Shown: piece by piece, positions 26,278 through 35,744 of the stretch | Numbering within the stretch: position 1 is the first letter of the stretch | How the letters are laid out: every line of letters begins with the position of its first letter | NCBI RefSeq assembly: GCF_019972295.1 | Contig: NZ_BLJA01000001.1 | Coordinates: 2,298,158-2,362,157 of the forward strand | From: Geobacter sp. AOG2 | Lineage (GTDB): Bacteria; Desulfobacterota; Desulfuromonadia; Geobacterales; Pseudopelobacteraceae | DNA length: 64,000 bases | Direction of reading: 5' to 3' | The notes under the pieces: generated by a model | Told to the model about the DNA's origin: nothing | What the model saw: only the letters and a program-made list of their open reading frames with translations | Databases searched by the model: none | Position numbers and translations under genes: made by a program

Positions 26278-26625
26278 TTATTTTTTCTTAGCCTTTTTCG
26301 GAGCAGCTTTCTTGGGGGCCGCAGCTTTCTTGGGGGCGGCCTTCTTAGGTGCGGCAGCCTTAAGGTCTTTCAAGGGCTTGCCTGCGGAGAACTTGCCAAC
26401 GGTCTTGGCTGGAATCTTGAGGGCCTTCCCAGTTTGGGGATTCCTGCCGGTACGAGCTTTTCGCGTGACCGCGCTGAAGGTACCGAAGCCGATCAGGGTG
26501 ACTTTGTCGCCAGCTCTGAGTGCTGCGGTTGTAGCATCGATGAACCCCTTGAGGGCCTTTTCAGCCTGTGTCTTGGTGATTCCTGCAGCCTCTGCGATCT
26601 TTACTGCCAGCTCTGCCTTGGTCAT
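26278..26625 (-). CDS. hup: HU-family DNA-binding protein with Lys/Ala/Pro-rich tail
   Basis: A 115-residue nucleoid protein. Residues 1-90 are a normal HU: MTKAELAVKIAEAAGITK, IGFGTFSAVTRKARTGRNPQTG with the DNA-intercalating arm, and a C-terminal helix. Residues 91-115 are a tail built from repeated AAPKK units ending KAKKK, like eukaryotic histone H1 tails. Such tailed HU proteins are known in some bacteria. The tail adds strong positive charge and could condense DNA. The gene has a good GAAAGGAG site and its own upstream region. Confidence 0.93.
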   Translation of the reverse strand: MTKAELAVKIAEAAGITKTQAEKALKGFIDATTAALRAGDKVTLIGFGTFSAVTRKARTGRNPQTGKALKIPAKTVGKFSAGKPLKDLKAAAPKKAAPKKAAAPKKAAPKKAKKK

Positions 26626-27080
26626 TGTGCTCTCCTTTCGAGCTCTATGGATTGGCCTTCGTAATGAAGGCCTCTGAAAATGAATCAGAGCATTGCTTCC
26701 TATTTGTGTAGATCAGACTTGTGTAGCGTCTATCAGGTTCACCGTGCAATTTTTTACTATTTTTTAAATACATATCATAAATCGATTACTAATTGCCAAT
26801 AAAAATACCACTTGGCGCCCGCTAAGTATATTATTTTTACCGGTATCAGGGCGTATGTAGTGTAAACAATGACCGGGCGCACGGGGCGTTTCACAAGACA
26901 ACACTTCGAACATATTGATTTTGTTATTGACTTCAAACGAACCACGTAGTAGAAATTCCCCTATAAAGCAAGGATCATCATCGATCGGGTTAGCTGATTA
27001 AGCTAGCCCTTTTTCGTCATATCGCCAACAAAACACCTGCTTCCACCACTCGTCAAAGGCTCACGAAAGGATTCACACCC
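26626..27080. other. 455-base AT-rich region between HU and the radical SAM gene
   Basis: A divergent intergenic region. It must hold the HU promoter on the minus strand and that of the radical SAM gene on the plus strand. It contains A/T tracts around 26750-26840. I see no convincing -35/-10 pair, terminator, RNA gene or coding frame. Confidence 0.5.
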
Positions 27081-28928
27081 GTGCGCATCACCCTTGTCTC
27101 TCTCCATCCCGCCCCCTCCCCCCAGGCGATCCCCCTTGCCAACGCCTTTTTGAAGGGTTTTGCAGCTCAAACTTCTCTGGAAGTAGAACTGGTGGAATTT
27201 TTTACCGACGATGTCCCCCATGTGTGCGCCGAAAGGGTTGCGGAGGGCTTGCCGACGGCGATCGGTTTTTCCCTCTATCTATGGAACCGCGCCGCATGCC
27301 TGGCAATCGCGGACGACGTGCGCCGCCGTCTGCCGGAGGCGTTGATCTTCGCCGGCGGGCCTGAGGTAACGGCAGATCCACACGGCATACTCGACGGGTC
27401 CGCCCTGGACCTGGTCATCGTGGGCGAAGGCGAATACCCCTTCAACGTCCTCTGCAAACGACTGGCCAACAACCAAACCCTGGAAGATATTCCCGGCATA
27501 CTCATAAAAGGAGCGGCGACGCCATTTCTTCCCGCCCCCCCTCTGGTCGACCTGGACGCCATCCCCTCTCCCTACCTGGGTGGCATTCTGGACTGTGACC
27601 ACTATCCGGGCGTTCTGTGGCAACTTTCACGCGGGTGCGGCTTTACCTGCGACTTCTGCTTTGACTCCCGCGGCCAGCACGGCGTGCGGCGGTTCTCCCT
27701 GGAACGGATCGAGTCCGAGCTGCGTCATTTCGCCCAAAGCAGAGTTTCCCAAGTCTTTGTGCTCGATTCCACATTTAACCAGGACTTGAAAAGAGCCAAG
27801 GCTATCCTGAGGCTGATCAAAAAGATCGCGCCCGGTATCCATTTTCACTTTGAAGTCCGTAGCGAGTTCATCGACCCGGAACTGGCCCGACTCTTCGCCC
27901 AGATCACCTGCTCCTTGCAGATCGGCTTGCAAAGCTCCGACAGCCGGGTGCTGCAAGGGGTCGGACGCTCCTTTAGGACCGAAGACTTTGTCGGACGGAT
28001 CGATCACCTGAACCGAAGCGGCGCAACCTTCGGCTTCGATCTGATCTACGGCCTGCCCGACGACACCCTGACAGGTTTCCGTCGCAGCCTGGATTTTGCC
28101 CTGTCACTCTATCCTAACCACCTGGACATCTTCCCCCTGGCTGTGCTGCCCGGCACCGCACTTGCCGACCGGAGCGACGCCATCGGCCTTAACCACCTGC
28201 CCCGCCCCCCCTACACCCTGCTCTCCTCCCCCACTTTTCCAGCCGACGCCATGACTGCGGCGCAGCGCTTGGCAACGGCCTGCGACATCTTTTACACCCG
28301 TGGCAGGGCCGTGGCTTGGTTCAATGAGGTCGCCAAAGCCCTCAAGATGTTCCCCAGCGTTTTTTTGCACCGGTTTTCAGAATGGCTACTGACGGAGAGG
28401 GGCTCGCAAATCGATGAAAGCGACCTTGACGAGCAAGAGGTCTGGCAACTCCAACGGGGTTTTCTGAACAGTATGTTCAGCGGGCCGACACTGAAACGTT
28501 ATCTGCCGGTGGTTCTCGACCTTGTGGACTACCACTATCACTATGCCGCCGCGCTCCTGAGCCCGCTGGAACGCTCGCGGGGGCGGATACCGGACAAGGG
28601 CCGCCTCCTGCAATCTACTCTGCGATTGGCAGGTTCAGTCCGCTTGGCAAAATTCAACTACGAAATTCTGGAGATACTCGATGCCGGCATACCGGATATC
28701 CGCCGCCTGACAAACGCCCTGGTCCCCGTCGGTTCCTTTGCCGCCATCTATTCGAGCCACAACGGAGTCTGTACCGAGTCTCTGGCTAAGCCCTATTTCC
28801 ACCTTCTGGAGCGCTTGGACGGCAGGAGCCGGGCCGATGCCATTGCCGCAGGCCTTGGCCTTCAACCCGACGATGCCGGTAACTTCCTTCTCTTCGCCCT
28901 GGATGAAGGGATCGTGCTGCGGAACTGA
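27081..28928 (+). CDS. B12-binding-domain radical SAM protein
   Basis: A 615-residue enzyme. Residues 1-140 form a cobalamin-binding-type Rossmann domain (IGFSLYLWNR, IFAGGPEVTADP, VIVGEGEYPF) without a DxHxxG signature. The radical SAM core has the cluster-binding Cys186, Cys190 and Cys193 in RGCGFTCDFC, followed by QIGLQSSDSRVLQGVGR and FDLIYGLPDDTLTGF. The C-terminal 230 residues resemble DUF4080. Substrate unknown. The start is GTG after GAAAGG. It stands alone between HU and prs. Confidence 0.88.
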   Translation: MRITLVSLHPAPSPQAIPLANAFLKGFAAQTSLEVELVEFFTDDVPHVCAERVAEGLPTAIGFSLYLWNRAACLAIADDVRRRLPEALIFAGGPEVTADPHGILDGSALDLVIVGEGEYPFNVLCKRLANNQTLEDIPGILIKGAATPFLPAPPLVDLDAIPSPYLGGILDCDHYPGVLWQLSRGCGFTCDFCFDSRGQHGVRRFSLERIESELRHFAQSRVSQVFVLDSTFNQDLKRAKAILRLIKKIAPGIHFHFEVRSEFIDPELARLFAQITCSLQIGLQSSDSRVLQGVGRSFRTEDFVGRIDHLNRSGATFGFDLIYGLPDDTLTGFRRSLDFALSLYPNHLDIFPLAVLPGTALADRSDAIGLNHLPRPPYTLLSSPTFPADAMTAAQRLATACDIFYTRGRAVAWFNEVAKALKMFPSVFLHRFSEWLLTERGSQIDESDLDEQEVWQLQRGFLNSMFSGPTLKRYLPVVLDLVDYHYHYAAALLSPLERSRGRIPDKGRLLQSTLRLAGSVRLAKFNYEILEILDAGIPDIRRLTNALVPVGSFAAIYSSHNGVCTESLAKPYFHLLERLDGRSRADAIAAGLGLQPDDAGNFLLFALDEGIVLRN

Positions 28929-29025
28929 TGGGTATAACCTCCCGGTAATCTTGATCGCGGCAACACCAGCCCACACCTGTTTTTTCTGCGCTTGACAGGA
29001 ATCAGCGACCCATGATCGAAAGAGG

Positions 29026-29087
29026 TTGCATTTTGGCGGCCATTTTAGTATATCTTTCATTTCCTTTTTGGAAATTCAGGGATTTCC
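29026..29087 (+). promoter_or_regulatory. Weak candidate promoter and leader inverted repeat of prs
   Basis: TTGCAT and TATATC lie 17 bases apart (29026-29054). Just downstream, GGAAAT and ATTTCC flank TCAGGG (29070-29087), which could be an operator or a small hairpin in the leader. The -35 match is poor, so the promoter call is tentative. Confidence 0.35.
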
Positions 29088-29137
29088 GCGCGTATAGCCC
29101 GGTTTGATCCTTTTCGGCTGAGAGGCAGACAATCCAT

Positions 29138-30082
29138 ATGCTCGACAAGATCAAAATCTTTTCCGGCAACTCCAACCCCACCCTTGCCCAGAAAATTTGT
29201 GAGGCCCTCACGGTGCCCCTAGGCGCGGCTCGTGTCCGCAGGTTTTCGGACGGCGAGGTCATGGTTGAAATCAATGAAAACGTTCGTGGCCGCGATGTGT
29301 ATGTCATCCAGTCCACCTGTGCCCCGACCAACGACAATCTGATGGAACTGTTGGTCATGACTGACGCCCTTAAGCGCGCCTCCGCAGCAACCATTACCGC
29401 TGTGGTTCCCTATTACGGATATGCCCGCCAGGACCGCAAGGCCGCACCGCGCACCCCGATCACCGCCAAGCTGGTGGCTGACCTGATCACCAAGGCCGGG
29501 ATCGACCGGGTGGTGACGGTAGACCTGCACGCCGGCCAGATCCAGGGTTTTTTCGACATCCCGGTGGACAATCTCTATGCTGCGCCCGTTATTCTCAATC
29601 ATCTGAAGAGCCGTTTCGACGGTCAACCGATCGTCATGGTGTCCCCGGATGCGGGCGGTACCGAGCGCGCCCGTGCTTTTGCCAAACGACTGGAATGCAC
29701 CCTGGCGGTGATCGACAAACGCCGCACCGGCCCCAACGTGGCCGAGGTCATGCACTTGATCGGCGATGTGCGTAACAAAATCGCCATCATTCTTGACGAT
29801 ATGATCGATACCGCCGGTACCCTTACCCAAGCGGCCAAGGCACTCAAAGAGAACGGCGCCACTGCCGTCTACGCCTGTGCCACCCACGGAGTGCTCTCCG
29901 GCCCGGCCATCGAACGTATCAATAACTCGGATATTGCCGAGGTAGTACTCACCGACACCATCCCGCTGGGAGATAAGGAAAACACGACATCCAAGATCAC
30001 GATGCTGTCCGTGTCGGGCCTTCTGGCGGAAGCTATCAGGCGTATCCATGAAGACGAGTCCGTCAGCTCACTTTTTGTCTAG
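29138..30082 (+). CDS. prs: Ribose-phosphate pyrophosphokinase
   Basis: A 314-residue PRPP synthetase, making PRPP from ribose 5-phosphate and ATP for nucleotide, histidine and tryptophan synthesis. Key segments are [31 protein letters not shown] (ATP site), [35 protein letters not shown] and the PRPP loop [11 protein letters not shown]. It heads prs-rplY-pth-ychF, an order common in Geobacter relatives. Confidence 0.97.
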   Translation: MLDKIKIFSGNSNPTLAQKICEALTVPLGAARVRRFSDGEVMVEINENVRGRDVYVIQSTCAPTNDNLMELLVMTDALKRASAATITAVVPYYGYARQDRKAAPRTPITAKLVADLITKAGIDRVVTVDLHAGQIQGFFDIPVDNLYAAPVILNHLKSRFDGQPIVMVSPDAGGTERARAFAKRLECTLAVIDKRRTGPNVAEVMHLIGDVRNKIAIILDDMIDTAGTLTQAAKALKENGATAVYACATHGVLSGPAIERINNSDIAEVVLTDTIPLGDKENTTSKITMLSVSGLLAEAIRRIHEDESVSSLFV

Positions 30083-30145
30083 AGACATATTTTTATAACT
30101 GTACAGAGGTGGGGGCAGCCCCATCACTACATTGGGAGGAACAGT

Positions 30146-30745
30146 ATGCAACAGAAACAGATGAACATCGAACTGAGATCGAAGACCGGCAAGGGTATAA
30201 GCCGCCAGTTGCGGAATGCCGACATGGTTCCCGGCGTCGTTTACGGCAAGGGAATGGATCCGGTTGCGGTAAGCATCAAATATCGCGATCTGCAGAATGC
30301 TCTTGCAGGAGAAGGCGGCCAAAACAACCTGATCACCCTGGTTGGAGGCGGCAGCCTGGACCAGAGCATGGCTATTATCGCCGATATGCAGCGCGATGCA
30401 CTTAGGGGCACCTACCGCCATATCGACCTCCATCGCATCAACATGAATGAAAAGTTGCGTGTTACCGTTCCGGTCATCCTGAAAGGCACCGCAGCAGGTG
30501 TCAAGGAAGGCGGCTTGCTGGACTTGGCCCATCACGAACTGCACGTGGAGTGTCTGCCGAACAACATCCCCGACCACATCGAGATTGACATCACCGACCT
30601 CCAGATCGCCCATTCGATCCACGTCAGCGAGATTCCTCTTCCGGAAGGGGTCAAACTGCTCGACAATCCCAAGACCCCTGTTGTCAGCGTCCTCGGCAGG
30701 GCCAAGGAAGAAGAGGCCGCCCCGGCTGCCGCCCCGGCCGCATAA
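30146..30745 (+). CDS. rplY: 50S ribosomal protein bL25 (CTC type)
   Basis: A 199-residue protein with an N-terminal 5S-rRNA-binding L25 domain (about 1-95; [20 protein letters not shown]) and the longer CTC-type C-terminal domain (about 100-185; [21 protein letters not shown]). The tail is rich in Ala, Glu and Pro. A GGGAGGA site lies before the ATG. pth follows in 18 bases, a classic pairing. Confidence 0.96.
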   Translation: MQQKQMNIELRSKTGKGISRQLRNADMVPGVVYGKGMDPVAVSIKYRDLQNALAGEGGQNNLITLVGGGSLDQSMAIIADMQRDALRGTYRHIDLHRINMNEKLRVTVPVILKGTAAGVKEGGLLDLAHHELHVECLPNNIPDHIEIDITDLQIAHSIHVSEIPLPEGVKLLDNPKTPVVSVLGRAKEEEAAPAAAPAA

Positions 30746-30763
30746 CCGGACCAGTTCTATTAC

Positions 30764-31345
30764 ATGAATACTTTACTCATAGCGGGGCTGGGCAATCCCG
30801 GCCCCACGTACCAATGGACCCGCCACAATGCGGGTTTCCTTTTTTTGGACCGTCTGGCTCACCTGGAAAACACATCCATAACCCGCAAGTCCTTTTCCGG
30901 GTTGGCAGGCGAATGGAGTCGCGGCGACAACCGCCTTATCCTGCTCAAACCCCAGACCTTCATGAATCTCTCCGGACGGTCGGTCATGCAGGCGCTTCAG
31001 TTTTACAAACTACCACTGTCGCACCTGATCGTTGTCCATGACGAGCTCGACCTGCCGTTCGGAACGGTACGTTTCAAGCAGGGTGGCGGCCACGGCGGGC
31101 ACAACGGCCTGCGCTCCATCATGGAACAACTCGGCAAGGGGGATTTCATCAGGCTGCGTATCGGCATCGGCAAACCGGTCCACGGCGATACGAGCAACTA
31201 TGTTCTGGGGCATATCCCGCCGGAGCAGATGGAAACGCTCTCCCGTGTGCTGGACGGCGGGTTGGACATGTTGGAGATGATGCTGGACGAGGGGTTGCCC
31301 AAGGCCATGAGCATGTTCAACAACCGCAACTTCGTGGAAAAGTAA
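30764..31345 (+). CDS. pth: Peptidyl-tRNA hydrolase
   Basis: A 193-residue enzyme that recycles tRNA from prematurely released peptidyl-tRNA. It shows IAGLGNPGPTYQWTRHNAGF with the catalytic His21, KPQTFMNLSGRSV, VVHDELDLPFGTVRFKQGGGHGGHNGLRS, and GDFIRLRIGIGKP. It is the third gene of the prs-rplY-pth run and is followed by the second copy of the dispersed inverted repeat. Confidence 0.97.
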   Translation: MNTLLIAGLGNPGPTYQWTRHNAGFLFLDRLAHLENTSITRKSFSGLAGEWSRGDNRLILLKPQTFMNLSGRSVMQALQFYKLPLSHLIVVHDELDLPFGTVRFKQGGGHGGHNGLRSIMEQLGKGDFIRLRIGIGKPVHGDTSNYVLGHIPPEQMETLSRVLDGGLDMLEMMLDEGLPKAMSMFNNRNFVEK

Positions 31346-31360
31346 ACGGCAAAGATAAGA

Positions 31361-31474
31361 TCTGCCACAGAGACACGGAGGTTCACAGAGAAAAGCGCTG
31401 ACAAAATATGAATCTTTTTTTGTTTATCGTACCCTGATTTTGGTTTTCTCTGAGTCTCTGTGGCTCCGTGGCAG
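31361..31474. repeat. Dispersed inverted-repeat element, CCACAGAGACACGGAG type, copy 2
   Basis: The left arm (31361-31394) begins TCTGCCACAGAGACACGGAG; the reverse complement of the right arm (31445-31474) begins TCTGCCACGGAGCCACAGAG. The inner 50 bases are AT-rich and unlike those of copy 1 at 5971. As in copy 1, the element begins within about 25 bases of a stop codon, and the flanking CGGCAAAGA is shared. Confidence 0.85.
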
Positions 31475-31518
31475 AATTGACGTTGACGTTTGAACAGTAA
31501 CTTATAAAAGGTGAACTC

Positions 31519-32613
31519 ATGGGTTTTAACTGCGGTATTGTCGGCCTTCCCAACGTGGGCAAGTCCACCATCTTCAACGCGCTGACCTCGGCCGGCGCCG
31601 AATCGGCAAATTACCCCTTCTGCACCATCGACCCCAACGTGGGAATCGTACAGGTGCCTGACCCGCGCATGGATCAGCTCTCGGCCATAGTCAAGCCGCA
31701 GAAGATCCAGCCAACCACCATCGAATTTGTGGACATTGCCGGCTTGGTCAAGGGGGCCAGTTCGGGAGAGGGCCTCGGCAACCAGTTCCTGGGGCACATT
31801 CGTAGCGTGGATGCCATCGTCCATGTAGTGCGCTGTTTCGACGACGATAACGTGGTGCATGTCAACGGCCGCGTCTCGCCGGCCGACGACATCGAGGTGA
31901 TCAACACCGAACTGGCCCTGGCCGATCTGGACACGGTGGATAAGAAGATCCAGCGAGCCGAAAAGATGGCACGTAGCGGGGATAAAAAAGCCAAGGATGA
32001 GGTCACCTTCTATCAGCGGGTCAAAGGGCTGCTGGAGCAGGTCAAAAAACTCCATGGCGTGGCAGAAAATGAGGATGAACGGCTTTGGCTGCGCGACCTG
32101 CACCTTTTGACCGACAAACCGGTCCTGTATGTGGCCAACGTGGCGGAGGACGACCTGAACGGCGAACATCCCTTTGTGGCCCAGGTCAGGGAGATCGCCG
32201 GAGCGGAAGGTGCCGGTGCGGTGGTGATCTGCGGCAAACTCGAAGCAGAGATATCGGAGTTGGACGGCGAGGAAAAACAGGCCTTTCTACATGACATGGG
32301 GCTGGAAGAGCCTGGCCTGGATCGCCTGATCCGCAGCGGCTACGAACTGTTGGGCCTGATCACCTATTTCACCGCCGGGGTCAAAGAGGTGCGGGCCTGG
32401 ACCATCGTCAACGGCACCAAAGCCCCCCAGGCTGCCGGGGTGATCCATTCTGACTTTGAAAAGGGATTTATCCGGGCCGAGGTGATCGCCTATACCGACT
32501 TCATCTCGTGCAACGGCGAAGCCGGGGCCAAGGAAAAGGGTCTCATGCGCCTGGAAGGCAAGGAATACGTGGTTAAGGACGGCGACGTGATGCATTTCCG
32601 CTTCAACGTCTGA
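31519..32613 (+). CDS. ychF: Redox-regulated ATPase YchF (Obg family)
   Basis: A 364-residue universally conserved P-loop protein. G1 is [14 protein letters not shown], the G3 region is [12 protein letters not shown], and the base-specificity element is NVAE rather than NKxD, which explains the ATP preference known for this family. A coiled-coil insert (about 130-180) and a C-terminal TGS domain complete it. It acts on ribosomes and in stress responses. Confidence 0.97.
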   Translation: MGFNCGIVGLPNVGKSTIFNALTSAGAESANYPFCTIDPNVGIVQVPDPRMDQLSAIVKPQKIQPTTIEFVDIAGLVKGASSGEGLGNQFLGHIRSVDAIVHVVRCFDDDNVVHVNGRVSPADDIEVINTELALADLDTVDKKIQRAEKMARSGDKKAKDEVTFYQRVKGLLEQVKKLHGVAENEDERLWLRDLHLLTDKPVLYVANVAEDDLNGEHPFVAQVREIAGAEGAGAVVICGKLEAEISELDGEEKQAFLHDMGLEEPGLDRLIRSGYELLGLITYFTAGVKEVRAWTIVNGTKAPQAAGVIHSDFEKGFIRAEVIAYTDFISCNGEAGAKEKGLMRLEGKEYVVKDGDVMHFRFNV

Positions 32614-32679
32614 CCGTTTGCTGAAAATCTACCGCGGGGCCGCTCGCTCCAAAGCACAACGGCATACGAGGTTCGTACG

Positions 32680-34053
32680 ATGACACACGACACCCGAATC
32701 CTCCTGATCGACGACGACGACGCAGGGCGCGAAGCCCTGGAACTGCTCCTTAAATCAGTCGGGTACAGCGTTGCCTCGGCAGCCACCGGCGAGGCCGCCC
32801 TCGAACTCATGACTCAGGAGCCGTTCAAACTGATCGTCTCCGACCTCTTCCTGCCGGATAAAAACGGGATCGACATTCTGCAAAACGCCCGCATGCTCTC
32901 GCCTTCCACCGAGGTCATCGTCATCACCGGCCACGCCTCCGCTGAAACCGCAGTACGAGCTATGAAGGAAGGGGCGTTCGACTATATAACCAAGCCGGTC
33001 AACTTCGATGAGTTGAAGCTCGTCATCGGCAAGGCACTGGAGAAGCAGCAGCTTCTTTCCGAAAACATTTACCTGCGCAAGCAGCTCCAGAAGCGTTTCG
33101 AGTTCAGCAACATCATCGGCGGTTCCCCGTCCATGACCTTGGTCTTCGAACGAATGGGGCGTATCGTCAAGACCGACTCGACCGTGTTGATCACCGGAGA
33201 ATCGGGTACCGGCAAGGAGTTGGTCGCCCGGGCCCTCCATTACAACGGTAGCCGCCGGGATAAGCCGTTCATTGCCGTCAACTGCAGCGCCATACCGGAG
33301 GCCCTGCTGGAAAGCGAGCTGTTCGGCCATGTTCGTGGCGCTTTCACCGGTGCCATCAGGGACAAGGCCGGAAAATTCGAGGCGGCCAACCACGGGACCA
33401 TCTTCCTGGACGAGATCGGGACCATGCCCCTGCACCTGCAAACCAAACTGTTGCGCGTCATTCAGGAACAGGAGCTGGAACGAGTCGGCTCAAACAAACC
33501 GGTTAAACTCGATGTTCGAATCATCTCGGCCACCAACCTCGACCTGGAACAACAGGTCCGCCAGAACAAATTCCGCGAAGACCTCTTTTACCGGCTCAAC
33601 GTCATTCCCCTACACCTCCCCCCCCTGCGGGAGCGTCGAGACGACATCATGCCGTTGGTGGAACATTTCCTGGCAAAGTGCTGCCGGGTGATGTCGCGCT
33701 CGCCCATGACGATCAACAAACCCGCCCTGGAGGCGCTGGAGGAGTATGCCTGGCCGGGCAACGTGCGGGAGTTGGAAAACATGGTGGAACGGCTGACAGC
33801 ACTGACGGAGGGGAACGTCATCCGGTACGAAGACCTCCCGCCAGGCATTAGCGGCCAGAGGAGGACATCCGGCGACTCCTGCATCGAGCTGACCGAACAA
33901 GGGATCGACATGGTCGATTCACTGGCAGTGATCGAGAAATCGCTGATCGCCCAGGCTCTTGTCATGGCCGGAGGAGTGAAAGCCAAAGCGGCCTCACTGC
34001 TCGGTATCAACCGGACGACCCTGGTGGAAAAAATGAAACGCCTCGACATATAG
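32680..34053 (+). CDS. NtrC-family sigma-54-dependent response regulator
   Basis: A 457-residue regulator. The receiver has LIDDDD and phospho-acceptor Asp55 ([12 protein letters not shown]). The AAA+ domain carries Walker A GESGTGKE (173-180), canonical GAFTGA (220-225) and Walker B FLDEIG. The C-terminal Fis-type helix-turn-helix ends [21 protein letters not shown]. No histidine kinase is adjacent, so it is an orphan regulator here. It is a different protein from the regulator at 1108-2538. Confidence 0.94.
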   Translation: MTHDTRILLIDDDDAGREALELLLKSVGYSVASAATGEAALELMTQEPFKLIVSDLFLPDKNGIDILQNARMLSPSTEVIVITGHASAETAVRAMKEGAFDYITKPVNFDELKLVIGKALEKQQLLSENIYLRKQLQKRFEFSNIIGGSPSMTLVFERMGRIVKTDSTVLITGESGTGKELVARALHYNGSRRDKPFIAVNCSAIPEALLESELFGHVRGAFTGAIRDKAGKFEAANHGTIFLDEIGTMPLHLQTKLLRVIQEQELERVGSNKPVKLDVRIISATNLDLEQQVRQNKFREDLFYRLNVIPLHLPPLRERRDDIMPLVEHFLAKCCRVMSRSPMTINKPALEALEEYAWPGNVRELENMVERLTALTEGNVIRYEDLPPGISGQRRTSGDSCIELTEQGIDMVDSLAVIEKSLIAQALVMAGGVKAKAASLLGINRTTLVEKMKRLDI

Positions 34054-34151
34054 AATTACTGTTATCACCAGATGTACCTGAAAAAATTGGTCCTGTGCTG
34101 CGGCGCCTTCCTTTCACGATAGGCCGCATCATGGAGCCCCAGGAGATCACA

Positions 34152-35159
34152 ATGAAACGCAAAGCACTGGCCCTCCTTTCAGGCGGACTCGATTCCACCC
34201 TGGCCGTCAAGTTGATGCTCGACCTCGGCATCGACGTAGAGGCCCTCAACTTCACCTCTCCCTTCTGCACCTGCACCGGCAAGAATGCCGGCTGTAAATC
34301 AGAAGCGGTCCGCGTGGCCGAAGAATTCAAAATCCCCATCAAGGTTATGAACAAAGGCCTCGACTACCTGGAAGTGGTCCGCAACCCGCGACATGGTTAC
34401 GGTAAGGGGATCAACCCCTGCATCGATTGCCGCATTTATCTGTTGCGCAAGGCAAAGGAATACATGGCCGAGAGCGGCGCCGACTTTGTCATCACCGGCG
34501 AGGTATTGGGCCAACGTCCCATGAGCCAACGCCGCGACGCCATGCGGGTGATTGAACGGGAGAGCGGCCTGGAAGGCTTGTTGCTCAGGCCGTTATCCGC
34601 CCAATTCTTCGCTCCGACGCTCCCCGAGCGGGAAGGATGGATCGACCGGGAGAAACTCCTCGCCATCCGGGGACGTTCCCGCAAGGAGCAGATTGAGCTT
34701 GCCTCCGAGATGGACGTAAGGGACTACCCCTGCCCCGCAGGCGGCTGCCTGTTGACCGAACTCTCCTTTGTCCCCAAGGTGCGGGATGTTCTGGACCACA
34801 GCGACGAACTCAGCCTGCGTGATTGTCGGTTGCTCAAAATCGGTCGACATTTCCGTATTGGGCGGCGTACCAAAGTCATCATCGGACGCAACGAGGCGGA
34901 TAACAACCTGCTGGAAAATGTCATGCAGGCGGGCGAAACCGCCCTTACCTGGATGGATGGCAATACGCCGGCAGGCGTCATAACCGGCGATCAGGACCCG
35001 GCAGGTATCGGGCTGGCGGCGCGCATCCTCCTGCGCTACACCAAGGCCGAGCAGGCGACACCGTGCCGGATCAAGGTTCGTTGCAATGGCAGTGAAGAGA
35101 CCATCACCGTTATGAACGATCTGGATGAGGCGGCCGTTACCCCCTACCTGATAGCGTGA
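34152..35159 (+). CDS. PP-loop ATP pyrophosphatase, ThiI/MnmA-like (probable tRNA sulfur-transfer protein)
   Basis: A 335-residue protein. The N-terminal PP-loop reads LLSGGLDSTLAVKLML and should adenylate its substrate. Cys residues recur: FCTCTGKNAGC, NPCIDC and YPCPAGGC, suggesting sulfur relay or an iron-sulfur cluster. The C-terminal part (about 225-335) is a separate domain of unknown role. Such proteins are often annotated as tRNA thiouridine synthase-like, but the exact nucleotide is not established. The ATG was chosen for the AGGAG six bases upstream; the frame is open a further 19 codons. Confidence 0.75.
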   Translation: MKRKALALLSGGLDSTLAVKLMLDLGIDVEALNFTSPFCTCTGKNAGCKSEAVRVAEEFKIPIKVMNKGLDYLEVVRNPRHGYGKGINPCIDCRIYLLRKAKEYMAESGADFVITGEVLGQRPMSQRRDAMRVIERESGLEGLLLRPLSAQFFAPTLPEREGWIDREKLLAIRGRSRKEQIELASEMDVRDYPCPAGGCLLTELSFVPKVRDVLDHSDELSLRDCRLLKIGRHFRIGRRTKVIIGRNEADNNLLENVMQAGETALTWMDGNTPAGVITGDQDPAGIGLAARILLRYTKAEQATPCRIKVRCNGSEETITVMNDLDEAAVTPYLIA

Positions 35160-35210
35160 TTCAGAGAGACTGATGGGGCAGCCCCCCTGTCTCGCCAAGG
35201 AGCTAAACCC

Positions 35211-35657
35211 ATGAGTATCCTAACAAAATCATTCGTTGCCCTCATCGCTATTGCCGTGGCCATGCAACTGGTGCCCTACGGGAAAAATCACGTCAACCCG
35301 CCGGTCGTCCGTGAACCGGTCTGGGATAGTCCGGCCACGCGCAATCTTGTTAAACAGGCCTGTTTCGACTGCCATAGCAACGAAACCGTCTGGCCTTGGT
35401 ACTCACGGATTGCGCCGTTTTCCTGGCTGGTTTATCACGATGTGGCCGAGGCGCGGGAAGAATTAAATTTTTCCGATTGGCAGGGGGGCACGGGTAAAGC
35501 AGAGAAGCCTCAGAAGGTGGCTAAAGAGGTGCAGTCCGGCGATATGCCGCCGTTTCAGTACAAAATTGCCCATCCCGAGGCCCGGCTGGATGACGCGACG
35601 CGGAAGGCCCTGCTCGACGGGCTGACGGCGACCATGAACGCCGCAACCAAACGCTGA
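35211..35657 (+). CDS. Haem-binding domain (CxxCH) protein
   Basis: A 148-residue exported protein. A hydrophobic N-terminus (SFVALIAIAVAMQLVP) acts as signal or anchor. The haem-binding domain has CFDCHSNETVWPWYSRIAPFSWLVYHDV, the hallmark of the small mono-haem family found in electron-transfer-rich bacteria. DMPPFQYKIAHPEARL follows. It should face the periplasm. No partner oxidoreductase is adjacent. Confidence 0.85.
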   Translation: MSILTKSFVALIAIAVAMQLVPYGKNHVNPPVVREPVWDSPATRNLVKQACFDCHSNETVWPWYSRIAPFSWLVYHDVAEAREELNFSDWQGGTGKAEKPQKVAKEVQSGDMPPFQYKIAHPEARLDDATRKALLDGLTATMNAATKR

Positions 35658-35744
35658 TTCACAGAGATCCGGACGATTCGCAACAAAAAATGCGCTTGGC
35701 TTTTCTGCCGTGCGCGTTTTTTGTTTGCAGGACCCCAAAAAAAA

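Noticed and set aside
26213-26677. 154-codon plus-strand frame with FLGAAFLGAA repeats
   Set aside because: It is the antisense reading of the HU tail repeats, so the apparent protein repeats are an artefact.
29219-30049. 276-codon minus-strand frame
   Set aside because: It is antisense to prs and created by codon bias.
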